Origin: Chitinophagaceae bacterium
GTDB taxonomy: Bacteria > Bacteroidota > Bacteroidia > Chitinophagales > Chitinophagaceae
Assembly: GCA_023957755.1 (NCBI GenBank)
Contig: JAMLGT010000003.1
Span: 1-64,000, forward strand
Length of the DNA: 64,000 nucleotides
Direction: 5' to 3'
Of the stretch, positions 56,783 through 64,000 are shown piece after piece. The position numbers and the translations under genes are program-made. The notes below the pieces were generated by a model, which was given only the letters and a program-made list of their open reading frames with translations, was not told the origin of the DNA and made no database searches. The first letter of the stretch is position 1; each line of letters begins with the position of its first letter.

Positions 56783-59092
56783 ATGATTTTTTCCGAAAGA
56801 GAAATTGCAAGGATTGCAAAGTCAGAATATGGTTTAGAGGTGAATGTAAAGGCGCTGAACGGGTATGAAGAAGATAATTTCCTGATGACAGCGGATTCAG
56901 GAGAAAAGTGGATTTTAAAAGTGGCTTCAGAAAAACAGGGTAGGTGGGCAGTCGAAGGTCAGGTATCTATGATGAGCTATTTGTCCGGTACAAGCCTGGC
57001 AGGAAGATTTCCTGAAGTGAAATCTAACTTAGGCGGAGCATTGCTGACTACGCTGACCAAGAACGAAGAAGTATTTTTTGTTAGGGTGCTCACTTTTATG
57101 GAAGGCACTTTCTGGTATCAGTGCGAAGGTCATACTCCGGAATTATTGAAGAGCCTTGGGAGATTTCTTGGAGGAATGGATAAAGCATTGGAGGGATTTG
57201 TACATCAGGGTTTGCATAGGTACCTTTCATGGGATTTGAACAATGGCAGGGATGCATTAAGGGAAATCATTTTTATTCAGGATCCGCATAAGAAAAGGAT
57301 TGCAGACTACTTTCTGCTACAGTTTGAGACAGCAGTGTTGCCGCAACTTTCAGAGCTTCGTCGTTCAGTTATTCACAATGATGTGAATGATTATAACATT
57401 TTAACGAATAATGGGGAAGTTTCGGGGTTGATTGATTTTGGAGATGCTGTCTATACAGCTACCATTCACAATCTTGCAATTGCGTGTACTTACGCCATCC
57501 TGTATCAGCCTGATCCTTTGAAGGCGGCTGCACTGGTGGTAGAGGCCTACCATCAAGAGCATCCGTTAACCACAGTGGAGATAGAGGTGTTGTATTATTT
57601 AATTGCCACAAGGCTGAGTATCAGTGTGGCACGGTCTGCTTTTAACGCAGCACAACAAAGTAATAATGAGCATCATTTTCTTACAGAAGAGGCTGCGTGG
57701 AGTTTGTTGGAAAAATGGATACGTATTAATCCTTTGTACGCGGCTGATTTGTTCAGGCGATGCTGTGGTTTTGAAGGAATAATTCACCGGGATGATGATC
57801 ATGCAACACTGCTTTCCAGCCGGCATAAATATGTGGGACGTAACCTGAGTATTAGTTACAATACCCCGCTGAAGATTCAGCAGGGAGCCCTACAGTATTT
57901 ATATGACGACAAGGGAGATACGTATATTGATTGTGTGAACAATGTGAGCCATATTGGGCACAACCACCCTGTGCTTGTCCGGGCCATGCAAAAGCAAATA
58001 GCGACGCTTAACACTAACACGCGGTATCTGCATGATGGGATAGTGGAATATGCTAAGGCACTTACAGGGATGTTGCCTGACAAACTGAAGGTCTGCTATT
58101 TTGTAAACTCAGGGAGCGAGGCTAATGATCTGGCCATCAGGATGGCAAGGCATTTCACAAAGCGTAATGATATTATGGTGCTGGATCATGCATATCATGG
58201 CACCTCGACGCTTGCCATAGAGATGAGCCCTTATAAGTTTGACAGCAAAGGAGGGAGTGGACAGAAGCCTTATATTCATAAATTAGAGTCGCCCGATTTG
58301 TACAGAGGAAGACTAAAATACACAGATCAAAACGCAGGTGAAGGGTATGCAGCGTCAGTATCGGATATGTTGGAATCTTTGAGAGTAAAAAGCGTAGAAG
58401 TGGCCGCTTTCATCTGTGAGACATTGTTGGGAGTAGGAGGACAAATTCCACTGCCGGATGGTTATCTGAAAAATGTGTATGAACATGTACGCAGTTATGG
58501 TGGTGTCTGTATTGCAGATGAAGTGCAGGTGGGTTTCGGGAGAGTGGGGGAGAAGTTCTGGGGATTTGAACTCCAGGGGGTGGTACCGGATATTGTTGTG
58601 ATGGGGAAACCAATCGGTAATGGTCATCCGCTGGCAGCGGTGGTGGTGACTGAAGAGATCGCCGAGGCATTCGATAACGGGCTGGAATATTTTAATACGT
58701 TTGGTGGCAATCCTGTATCTATGGTTACCGGGTTGACGGTGCTTAAAGTGATTAATGAAGAACGGCTTCAGCAGCATGCATTGGTGACGGGTAATTATCT
58801 GATGGATTTGTTTCGTAAGCTCGGGGAAAAGCATGTACTCATTGGCGATGTCAGAGGGCATGGATTGTTTATAGGTGTGGAATTGGTAAAGGATTTGGAA
58901 ACCAGAGAGCCGGCAGTGCCTGAGATTGATATTATTGTAGAATTGATGAAGCAACGAGGTTTTCTGCTGAGTACGGATGGCCCCTTACATAATGTATTAA
59001 AGATAAAACCACCATTAGTTTTTAGCAAACAGAATGCAAAGGACTTGGCGACTAACTTGGATGAGGTATTAGCAGAAATGAGCAAACGGTAA
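56783..59092 (+). CDS. Kinase-aminotransferase fusion (APH domain plus class III aminotransferase)
   Basis: 769 residues. The N-terminal 330 residues are an aminoglycoside-phosphotransferase/hydroxylysine-kinase-like domain with H198-N-D200-V-N-D-Y-N205 and the Mg-binding LIDFGD. The C-terminal 420 residues are a class III PLP aminotransferase with K609 (VVMGKPIGNGHP), PLP-phosphate loop NSGSEAND and CIADEVQVGFGR. In humans the same families act in sequence: hydroxylysine kinase makes the phosphate and AGXT2L2 (or AGXT2L1 for phosphoethanolamine) removes it as a phospholyase. The fusion therefore suggests phosphorylation then elimination on one polypeptide, probably of 5-hydroxylysine or ethanolamine. 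Longer bacterial versions also carry a peptidase domain, absent here. Confidence 0.88.
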   Translation: MIFSEREIARIAKSEYGLEVNVKALNGYEEDNFLMTADSGEKWILKVASEKQGRWAVEGQVSMMSYLSGTSLAGRFPEVKSNLGGALLTTLTKNEEVFFVRVLTFMEGTFWYQCEGHTPELLKSLGRFLGGMDKALEGFVHQGLHRYLSWDLNNGRDALREIIFIQDPHKKRIADYFLLQFETAVLPQLSELRRSVIHNDVNDYNILTNNGEVSGLIDFGDAVYTATIHNLAIACTYAILYQPDPLKAAALVVEAYHQEHPLTTVEIEVLYYLIATRLSISVARSAFNAAQQSNNEHHFLTEEAAWSLLEKWIRINPLYAADLFRRCCGFEGIIHRDDDHATLLSSRHKYVGRNLSISYNTPLKIQQGALQYLYDDKGDTYIDCVNNVSHIGHNHPVLVRAMQKQIATLNTNTRYLHDGIVEYAKALTGMLPDKLKVCYFVNSGSEANDLAIRMARHFTKRNDIMVLDHAYHGTSTLAIEMSPYKFDSKGGSGQKPYIHKLESPDLYRGRLKYTDQNAGEGYAASVSDMLESLRVKSVEVAAFICETLLGVGGQIPLPDGYLKNVYEHVRSYGGVCIADEVQVGFGRVGEKFWGFELQGVVPDIVVMGKPIGNGHPLAAVVVTEEIAEAFDNGLEYFNTFGGNPVSMVTGLTVLKVINEERLQQHALVTGNYLMDLFRKLGEKHVLIGDVRGHGLFIGVELVKDLETREPAVPEIDIIVELMKQRGFLLSTDGPLHNVLKIKPPLVFSKQNAKDLATNLDEVLAEMSKR

Positions 59093-59177
59093 CATGAATG
59101 CATACGTGTATTCTGGATATGCACGTGATAGTACCAGAATGCAACCACATAGCTGTATAATGTTCAATAGCTTTTTA

Positions 59178-59200
59178 TAGCGCAAGCGTCTCGCGTGCGC
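59178..59200. repeat. Degenerate hairpin copy preceding the tandem repeats
   Basis: AGCGCAAGCG and CGCGTGCGCT flank TCT, forming a near-perfect hairpin of the same type (reverse orientation) as the five tandem copies beginning at 59231. Confidence 0.6.
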
Positions 59201-59230
59201 TGTCTTTGATTACAAATAAATACTGATTTT

Positions 59231-59434
59231 GTGGAAGGCACAAGCGAGACGCTTGCGCCAGAAAAGGAGATTTTGTGGAAGGTACAAGCGGGATGCTTGC
59301 GCCGGAAAAGGAGATTTTGTGGAAGGCACAAGCGGGATGCTTGCGCCAGAAAAGGGATTTTTCGGAAGGCACAAGCGAGACGCTTGCGCCAGAAAAGGAG
59401 ATTTTGTGGAAGGTACAAGCGAAATGCTTGCGCC
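59231..59434. repeat. Five tandem 44-bp hairpin repeats
   Basis: Units start at 59231, 59275, 59319, 59362 and 59406 (the third is 43 bases; the last is cut after its hairpin). Each has GTGGAAGG, then an inverted repeat of CAAGCG and CGCTTG around three bases, then GCCAGAAAAGGAGATTTT. Copies 2, 3 and 5 change CGCTTG to TGCTTG, which keeps a G-U pair in a plus-strand RNA. The tract fills the 415-base gap between the converging aminotransferase and atpH genes. Because 44 is not a multiple of 3, open frames appear by chance in several phases; no gene is supported. Confidence 0.92.
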
Positions 59435-59507
59435 AGCATGGGAAGGATGGACAAAAAAACCGATTTCAATAACATGAAACCGGTTCTTAATATTTAGCTC
59501 AATATTT

Positions 59508-60071
59508 TTATCTGAGTCTGTGCATATACTCGTTACTGTCAAACTGCTTCTTGATATCGTTGAGGTCTCTCAGGATACTTGCATCAATCAGTTTGCCTTC
59601 CATCTCAAGGACAAAACCGCCTATGAGTTTGTCATTTACCCTGGTCTCAAGGTTCAGATGAGGCACTTTGGTTGATTCCAGAATTCTTGTTCTGAATTCG
59701 TTAAGCACTCCCTCTCCTACAGGGGTTGCGGTGGTGAGAGTAGCCGTATGGATACCCTTATATGTATTGTATTGTTCAATAAACGCAGTGATAATTTCAG
59801 GCAAATGTGCCTCTCTGTTTTTGTGGCACAATAGCTTGATAAATGAATCTGTAATCTGAGACAGGTTACTTCCGGTCACGGCAGATACGATACTAATCTT
59901 TTTGCCGGAGGGAATTACAGGGCTTTCCAGCATCACCACAAATTCACGGCTGGCCTTGATGATCTTGTTCAGAAACAACATGTCATTATTCACCTGTTCC
60001 AGCTGGTTCATCTCGATGGCAAGGTCTATCAGACTCTTGGCGTACCGTTGTGCTAATCTTGGATTGTTCAT
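59508..60071 (-). CDS. atpH: F-type ATP synthase delta subunit
   Basis: 187 residues with the OSCP pattern: RLAQRYAKSLIDLAIE, SFIKLLCHKNREAHLPEII and VNDKLIGGFVLEMEGKLIDASI. It links the F1 head to the b-subunit stalk. Last gene of the atpBEFH block. The expected downstream atpA and atpG are missing; the tandem repeat tract begins 74 bases after its stop. Confidence 0.93.
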   Translation of the reverse strand: MNNPRLAQRYAKSLIDLAIEMNQLEQVNNDMLFLNKIIKASREFVVMLESPVIPSGKKISIVSAVTGSNLSQITDSFIKLLCHKNREAHLPEIITAFIEQYNTYKGIHTATLTTATPVGEGVLNEFRTRILESTKVPHLNLETRVNDKLIGGFVLEMEGKLIDASILRDLNDIKKQFDSNEYMHRLR

Positions 60072-60083
60072 TTTCTAAGCTGA

Positions 60084-60578
60084 TTAATTCAGTTTTACTT
60101 CGCTTGTGAGTTCGTGTATATATTGCTCCTGTGCTTCCTTACTTGCCAGTTCACGGCGCAATACTTTTTCACTTACTTCAATAACCAGTTTGCCTACATT
60201 ATTTTTCAATTCTGTAATTGCGGCCATCTTCTGTTGATTGATTACGGCCTGTGCATCAGACACAATCTTGTTTGTTTCCTGACGTGCCTGTTCTTTCGCA
60301 TCAGCGATAATCTTATCTCTGGTTTCTTTTGCTTCGCGCAGCATTTGCGCTCTTTCATCCCGGGCCTTAGCCAAGAGCTCTTCGTTTTCGCTTTTCAATG
60401 CAGCCATTTCCTGCTTTACTTTTTCAGCAGCCTGAATGCTTTCAGCGATATTCTGCTCTCTTTTTTCCAGTGAGGAGACGATTGGTTTCCAGGCAAATTT
60501 TCCTAATATCCACAAGGTGATAAGAAAGGCTAAGGTTGTCCAGACGATGAGTCCCAGGTTTGGAGTTAACAGTTCCAT
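60084..60578 (-). CDS. atpF: F-type ATP synthase b subunit
   Basis: 164 residues. One N-terminal transmembrane helix (LGLIVWTTLAFLITLWIL), then a long charged coiled coil (EKREQNIAESIQAAEKVKQE). It forms the peripheral stalk. It begins 93 bases after atpE in transcription order, separated by a stem-loop, and ends 12 bases before atpH. Confidence 0.95.
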   Translation of the reverse strand: MELLTPNLGLIVWTTLAFLITLWILGKFAWKPIVSSLEKREQNIAESIQAAEKVKQEMAALKSENEELLAKARDERAQMLREAKETRDKIIADAKEQARQETNKIVSDAQAVINQQKMAAITELKNNVGKLVIEVSEKVLRRELASKEAQEQYIHELTSEVKLN

Positions 60579-60619
60579 TTTTTATTAGTTAATTTCTTTT
60601 ATTCTTTCTTGTTTTTAAA

Positions 60620-60658
60620 GATACTGCATCCGCCGCCCTTTGCTTTAGATGCAGTATC
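60620..60658 (-). promoter_or_regulatory. Stem-loop between atpE and atpF
   Basis: GATACTGCATC and GATGCAGTATC are exact complements around a 17-base loop, 13 bases after the atpE stop codon. Followed on the minus strand by only a short T stretch. It may protect or partly terminate the atpBE message, giving more of the multi-copy c subunit; this role is inferred. Confidence 0.6.
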
Positions 60659-60671
60659 AGTGATTGTGTGC

Positions 60672-60953
<282 letters not shown>

Positions 60954-62048
60954 TTATAGCATTCCATCGTGAGTACCCGGATGCAAATCATGATCGCTTC
61001 CTTCAAAGCCCTGTCCGATAAAGATCGCTGTCAGTACTGTGAAGATGAAAGCCTGAATGAAGGCTACCAGTAACTCTATGAAATAGTCAAATACAATAAA
61101 TACTACTGAGAATGGAGAAAAGCTGTATCCCGCAAATGTGCTCATTTCACCGAAGATAAAGATCAGGGAAATGAAAGCCAGGATTACAATGTGGCCTGCA
61201 ATCATATTCGCAAAAAGACGTATGATCAGCGCTCCGGGTTTAATGATAAATACACCAGCTAATTCTACCGGAATCAAAATAAGCTTTACCAGAAACGGTA
61301 CACCCGGAGGCCAGAACAAATGCTTCCAGAAATGACCGGTAGTACTTGCCAGAATCACTATAAGCGCTATCACACCAAGTATAAGGGTGAAAGCAATATT
61401 ACCCGTTACGTTTGCTACGCCGGGGATTAGTCCGAAAAGCGTATTTACCAGAATAAAGAAGAATAAGGTCAACAGGTAAGGCATGTATCGTTCCCACCTG
61501 TTTCCAAGGTTCACTTTGGCCACTTCTTCACGGATGAATATGATTACCGGTTCCATCAGGTTTTGTACGCCCGTGGGAGCCGAAGTCACACCAATCCCTT
61601 TCTTGTAGCGGTTGGCGATATTAATCATCAGTATGATAAAGAGTGCACAGACCAGTAATGTCTGCACTACGTTGCGCGTCATTGAAAAATCATACACTTG
61701 CACACCTTCATCTACAGCCACGATCTTGTTCCCATTCACCATTTTGTACCCGTCGAAGGTCAGCTCCCCTTCATGCCCGAAGCGGGAGGAAGAGAAAACA
61801 GAGAGTCCTTTTTGTGGAGAATAGAGAATTACAGGCAGCGGAATACTTGCATTGAAGTGGCCGATCGTAAAGAAGTGAAATGAATAGGCATCCTGAACGT
61901 GATGGAGTATAACTGTGGTAGGGTCAAATTTTTCCTCAGATTTTACCTCTCCATGCTCTCCATCCTGAGCAAATCCCTGAAATGAAATACTTATCAAAAA
62001 AATACTGAAAGTCGCTACCAGCAAGGATTTCACACTTCTAATGCCCAT
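60954..62048 (-). CDS. atpB: F-type ATP synthase a subunit
   Basis: 364 residues, longer than the E. coli protein because of an N-terminal secretory-type segment (VATFSIFLISISFQGFAQ) and periplasmic region, as in other Bacteroidota. The proton-path arginine lies in LIIRLFANMIAGH; helices PVELAGVFIIKPGA and FIQAFIFTVLTAIFIGQ follow the family. No atpZ/atpI gene precedes it. A promoter box lies 20 bases upstream of the ATG. Confidence 0.95.
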   Translation of the reverse strand: MGIRSVKSLLVATFSIFLISISFQGFAQDGEHGEVKSEEKFDPTTVILHHVQDAYSFHFFTIGHFNASIPLPVILYSPQKGLSVFSSSRFGHEGELTFDGYKMVNGNKIVAVDEGVQVYDFSMTRNVVQTLLVCALFIILMINIANRYKKGIGVTSAPTGVQNLMEPVIIFIREEVAKVNLGNRWERYMPYLLTLFFFILVNTLFGLIPGVANVTGNIAFTLILGVIALIVILASTTGHFWKHLFWPPGVPFLVKLILIPVELAGVFIIKPGALIIRLFANMIAGHIVILAFISLIFIFGEMSTFAGYSFSPFSVVFIVFDYFIELLVAFIQAFIFTVLTAIFIGQGFEGSDHDLHPGTHDGML

Positions 62049-62067
62049 AGATCTTCAAAATTTTGCG

Positions 62068-62075
62068 CAAAGATA
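62068..62075 (-). promoter_or_regulatory. Promoter box of the atpBEFH operon
   Basis: TATCTTTG on the minus strand matches TAnnTTTG, 19 bases before the atpB ATG. Confidence 0.55.
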
Positions 62076-62206
62076 AGGGGTTTCAATGATGTTAGAGAGA
62101 GGTATCGTCTTTTTTTCGTGAATTTAATACTACCAAAATGTGTATAAACCAGAGAAAACAACAGGCTTGTTATTATATGTCTATTTTTGAAATTCAAATT
62201 TATCGT

Positions 62207-63457
62207 ATGGGAAAAGTCGGGTCTGCTAAGAAATTGATGCTTGTTGTTGTATTTGCGGTATTATCTGCTGCATTGTCTGCTCAAAAGATTAAGAAAGCAG
62301 TTTTTGTAATTGCAGACGGGATTCCTGCTGATGTGGTAGAGAAGGTGGCTACTCCAAACCTGGACGCGATAGCCCATGAAGGAGGCTACGCACGTGCTCA
62401 TGTAGGAGGATTGTTAGGGGGGTATTCAGAAACGCCCACAATTTCTGCGGTAGGGTATAATAGCCTGCTTACAGGCACATGGGTCAATAAACACAATGTG
62501 TGGGATAATGATATTCCCGATCCGAACTATCATTATTATACCATCTTCAGGTTTTTAAAAGAACAATTTCCACAGAAGAAAACAGCAGTCTTCTCCAGTT
62601 GGGCAGATAACAGAACCAAGCTTGTGGGCGACGGGTTGCCGGCTACCGGTTCCTTTCCGGTGGATTATCATTTTGATGGGTTGGAACTGGATACGGTGAA
62701 TTATCCACATGCCGACGATCGCATTTTTATGCACCGTATAGATGAAGCCGTAGCTGAAAAGGCTGCGGAAGGAATTAGAAGTTTGGCGCCAGACCTCACG
62801 TGGGTATATCTGGAGTTTACAGATGATATGGGGCATAAATATGGAGATAGTCCTGAGTTTTACAAAGCAGTGGAATATATGGATAATCAAGTGGGGCGAC
62901 TTTGGGATGCCATCAGGTACCGTGAGAAAAATTTTAATGAAGAATGGGAAATCTATATTACTACCGACCACGGCAGGAAGCCTGATAACGGAAAGGGGCA
63001 TGGTGGGCAGAGCGACCGTGAGCGTACCATTTGGATTGTGACCAATGCAAAGCATCTGAACGACTATTTCTACAAAGGGAATTCGGGTGTAGTGGACATC
63101 ATGCCGACGATAGCTGAATTTTTGGGGATTAAAATTCCTAAAGGAAATCTAATGGAAATTGACGGAGTTCCGCTGACCGGAAAGATTTCCCTTTCCAATC
63201 CACAGGCCTATTTGAAGGATGGCAGGGTAACTGTGAACTGGAAACCTCAGGATAAGAGGGGAAGGGTGAAAGTTTGGATGACAACTACTAATAATTTCAA
63301 AACCGGTGGACAGGATCATTATGAACTGGCGGGCACTGCCAGGCTTAAGGATGGAAAATATACCTTGCCCGTTGAAGATTCGGTAGCTCCTTTTTACAAA
63401 ATCGTAATAGAAGGACCTCGTAATATGGTAAATACCTGGCTTGTGGAAAAAAAGTAG
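62207..63457 (+). CDS. Exported alkaline-phosphatase-superfamily phosphodiesterase (NPP-like)
   Basis: 416 residues from ATG 62207, chosen because it starts the signal peptide (LVVVFAVLSAALSAQ). Metal motifs: VFVIADGIP with the first Asp, a nucleophile Thr in ETPTISAVGYNSLLTG, EFTDDMGHKYG and YITTDHGRK. It resembles nucleotide pyrophosphatase/phosphodiesterases. Substrate unknown; a periplasmic or surface enzyme. Divergent from atpB. Confidence 0.9.
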   Translation: MGKVGSAKKLMLVVVFAVLSAALSAQKIKKAVFVIADGIPADVVEKVATPNLDAIAHEGGYARAHVGGLLGGYSETPTISAVGYNSLLTGTWVNKHNVWDNDIPDPNYHYYTIFRFLKEQFPQKKTAVFSSWADNRTKLVGDGLPATGSFPVDYHFDGLELDTVNYPHADDRIFMHRIDEAVAEKAAEGIRSLAPDLTWVYLEFTDDMGHKYGDSPEFYKAVEYMDNQVGRLWDAIRYREKNFNEEWEIYITTDHGRKPDNGKGHGGQSDRERTIWIVTNAKHLNDYFYKGNSGVVDIMPTIAEFLGIKIPKGNLMEIDGVPLTGKISLSNPQAYLKDGRVTVNWKPQDKRGRVKVWMTTTNNFKTGGQDHYELAGTARLKDGKYTLPVEDSVAPFYKIVIEGPRNMVNTWLVEKK

Positions 63458-63489
63458 AATTATTGTTGCTACACCCTTTCGAAGAAGAG

Positions 63490-64000
63490 TCAGAACTGGT
63501 TGGTACTTAGCAAAACCAGTGTGCAGGCCTCTATGGGAGCTATTCCCTCATCCTGAATCCTTGCTTCCAGAGCGGGATTCTCAGCACCTGGATTGAAGAT
63601 GATTCTTCTTGGTTTAAGCGATAAAAGATAGTCTAAATATTCATCCTGATGTGCAGGATTCAGGTACATGGTTACCGTATCCAGATTCTTGATCAACGGT
63701 CTTTCAGTAGTGATATCTACATCGGCCACTCTGCCCTTTTTTCTTCCAATGGCTATTACTTCATGACCTTTTTCTCTAAGCCGATGAATAGCTTTATTGC
63801 TATAACGTTCAGGGTTTTCACTTGCGCCCAGAACCAGAGTTTTCTTAATATTTTTCATAGTCAGAAATTTTGCTTTTAATTCCGGCGTTGGAATCATACA
63901 CTCCTGCTTTTTCCCAAACCATCTGTATCTGTTTCGTGCAACTATATTATACATATAGTCTCTCAACGGAGCAGGGATGATTATTAGACCGTAAAAAGCA
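63490..64000 (-). CDS. DCC-family domain fused in frame to a CoA-binding domain, 5' end cut
   Basis: The frame runs open to the right window edge. Its start within the window reads [20 protein letters not shown], then [22 protein letters not shown], the C-terminal pattern of thiol-disulfide oxidoreductase DCC (DUF393) proteins. With no stop it continues into [20 protein letters not shown], a YccU-like CoA-binding Rossmann domain of about 122 residues ([24 protein letters not shown]). So either a natural fusion exists, or a frameshift removed the DCC stop: a shift of one base would stop at TGA next to ATG 63858. The CoA-binding part alone could start at that ATG. Confidence 0.75.
   Translation of the reverse strand, partial: AFYGLIIIPAPLRDYMYNIVARNRYRWFGKKQECMIPTPELKAKFLTMKNIKKTLVLGASENPERYSNKAIHRLREKGHEVIAIGRKKGRVADVDITTERPLIKNLDTVTMYLNPAHQDEYLDYLLSLKPRRIIFNPGAENPALEARIQDEGIAPIEACTLVLLSTNQF

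Noticed and set aside
58355-58954. 199-codon frame on the minus strand
   Set aside because: Antisense to the aminotransferase domain with its intact PLP motifs; His/Gln-rich shadow product.
59231-59434. CRISPR-like array
   Set aside because: The units are directly contiguous with no unique spacers, and no cas genes are present.
59164-59542. Overlapping open frames of 65 to 110 codons in the repeat tract on both strands
   Set aside because: They are translations of the 44-bp tandem repeat in different phases, with low-complexity products and no family resemblance.

Overview
The window looks like chromosome from a member of the Bacteroidota, most likely a Chitinophagaceae-type relative. The reasons are repeated TAnnTTTG promoter boxes, an ATP synthase a-subunit with a secretory-type N-terminus, CcoI-type P-ATPase, DUF4142 proteins, UMF1 transporter, WG/MORN-repeat exported proteins, many lipoproteins and large numbers of single housekeeping genes on both strands. 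I saw no rRNA, tRNA, CRISPR array or prophage. Family assignments are from reading the translated sequence only; no search was run.

Region 1 (1-5.3 kb, minus strand) is a tight operon of four related exported proteins. They combine WG repeats, MORN repeats, TPRs and a shared uncharacterised domain behind nearly identical signal peptides, and share near-identical junction DNA, so they arose by local duplication. Region 2 (5.4-8.7 kb) holds a small membrane protein and a NarL-type response regulator with its TPR-sensor histidine kinase. Region 3 (8.7-12.3 kb) is an accessory pocket: hairpin-type dispersed repeats, a stand-alone trypsin-like protease, a HigBA-like pair whose toxin lacks a standard start codon, a decayed transposase, and a ParDE pair with a perfect operator palindrome.

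Region 4 (12.6-29.5 kb) is metabolic and envelope genes: CcoI-like copper ATPase without neighbouring cytochrome oxidase genes, TolB-like lipoprotein, agmatinase family enzyme, peptide-binding lipoprotein, M1 peptidase, LTA-synthase-like enzyme, esterase-like protein, an alpha-glucan phosphorylase homologue lacking the usual PLP lysine, GH20 hexosaminidase and an e(P4)-type phosphatase. Region 5 (29.5-36.8 kb, plus strand) carries cbpA-cbpM, NfeD-slipin, a GNAT-nitrilase fusion, two tandem DUF4142 proteins and a cupredoxin lipoprotein.

Region 6 (36.8-56.7 kb) contains an APC permease, TatD, polysaccharide deacetylase, gltX, a B12-binding mutase small subunit next to an enoyl-CoA hydratase and fumC, a sulfatase, acyl-CoA synthetase, UMF1/MBL pair, DUF3108/flippase pair and ruvC. 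Region 7 (56.8-64 kb) has a kinase-aminotransferase fusion that probably performs two successive steps on a phosphorylated amino alcohol or amino acid, five tandem 44-bp hairpin repeats, an atpBEFH block that stops before atpA, a phosphodiesterase and, running off the right edge, a DCC-family/CoA-binding domain fusion.

The most unusual points are the WG/MORN duplication array, the kinase-phospholyase-like fusion, the lysine-less phosphorylase, the start-less HigB, the hairpin repeat tract at the broken end of the atp block, and the in-frame DCC-CoA-binding fusion.
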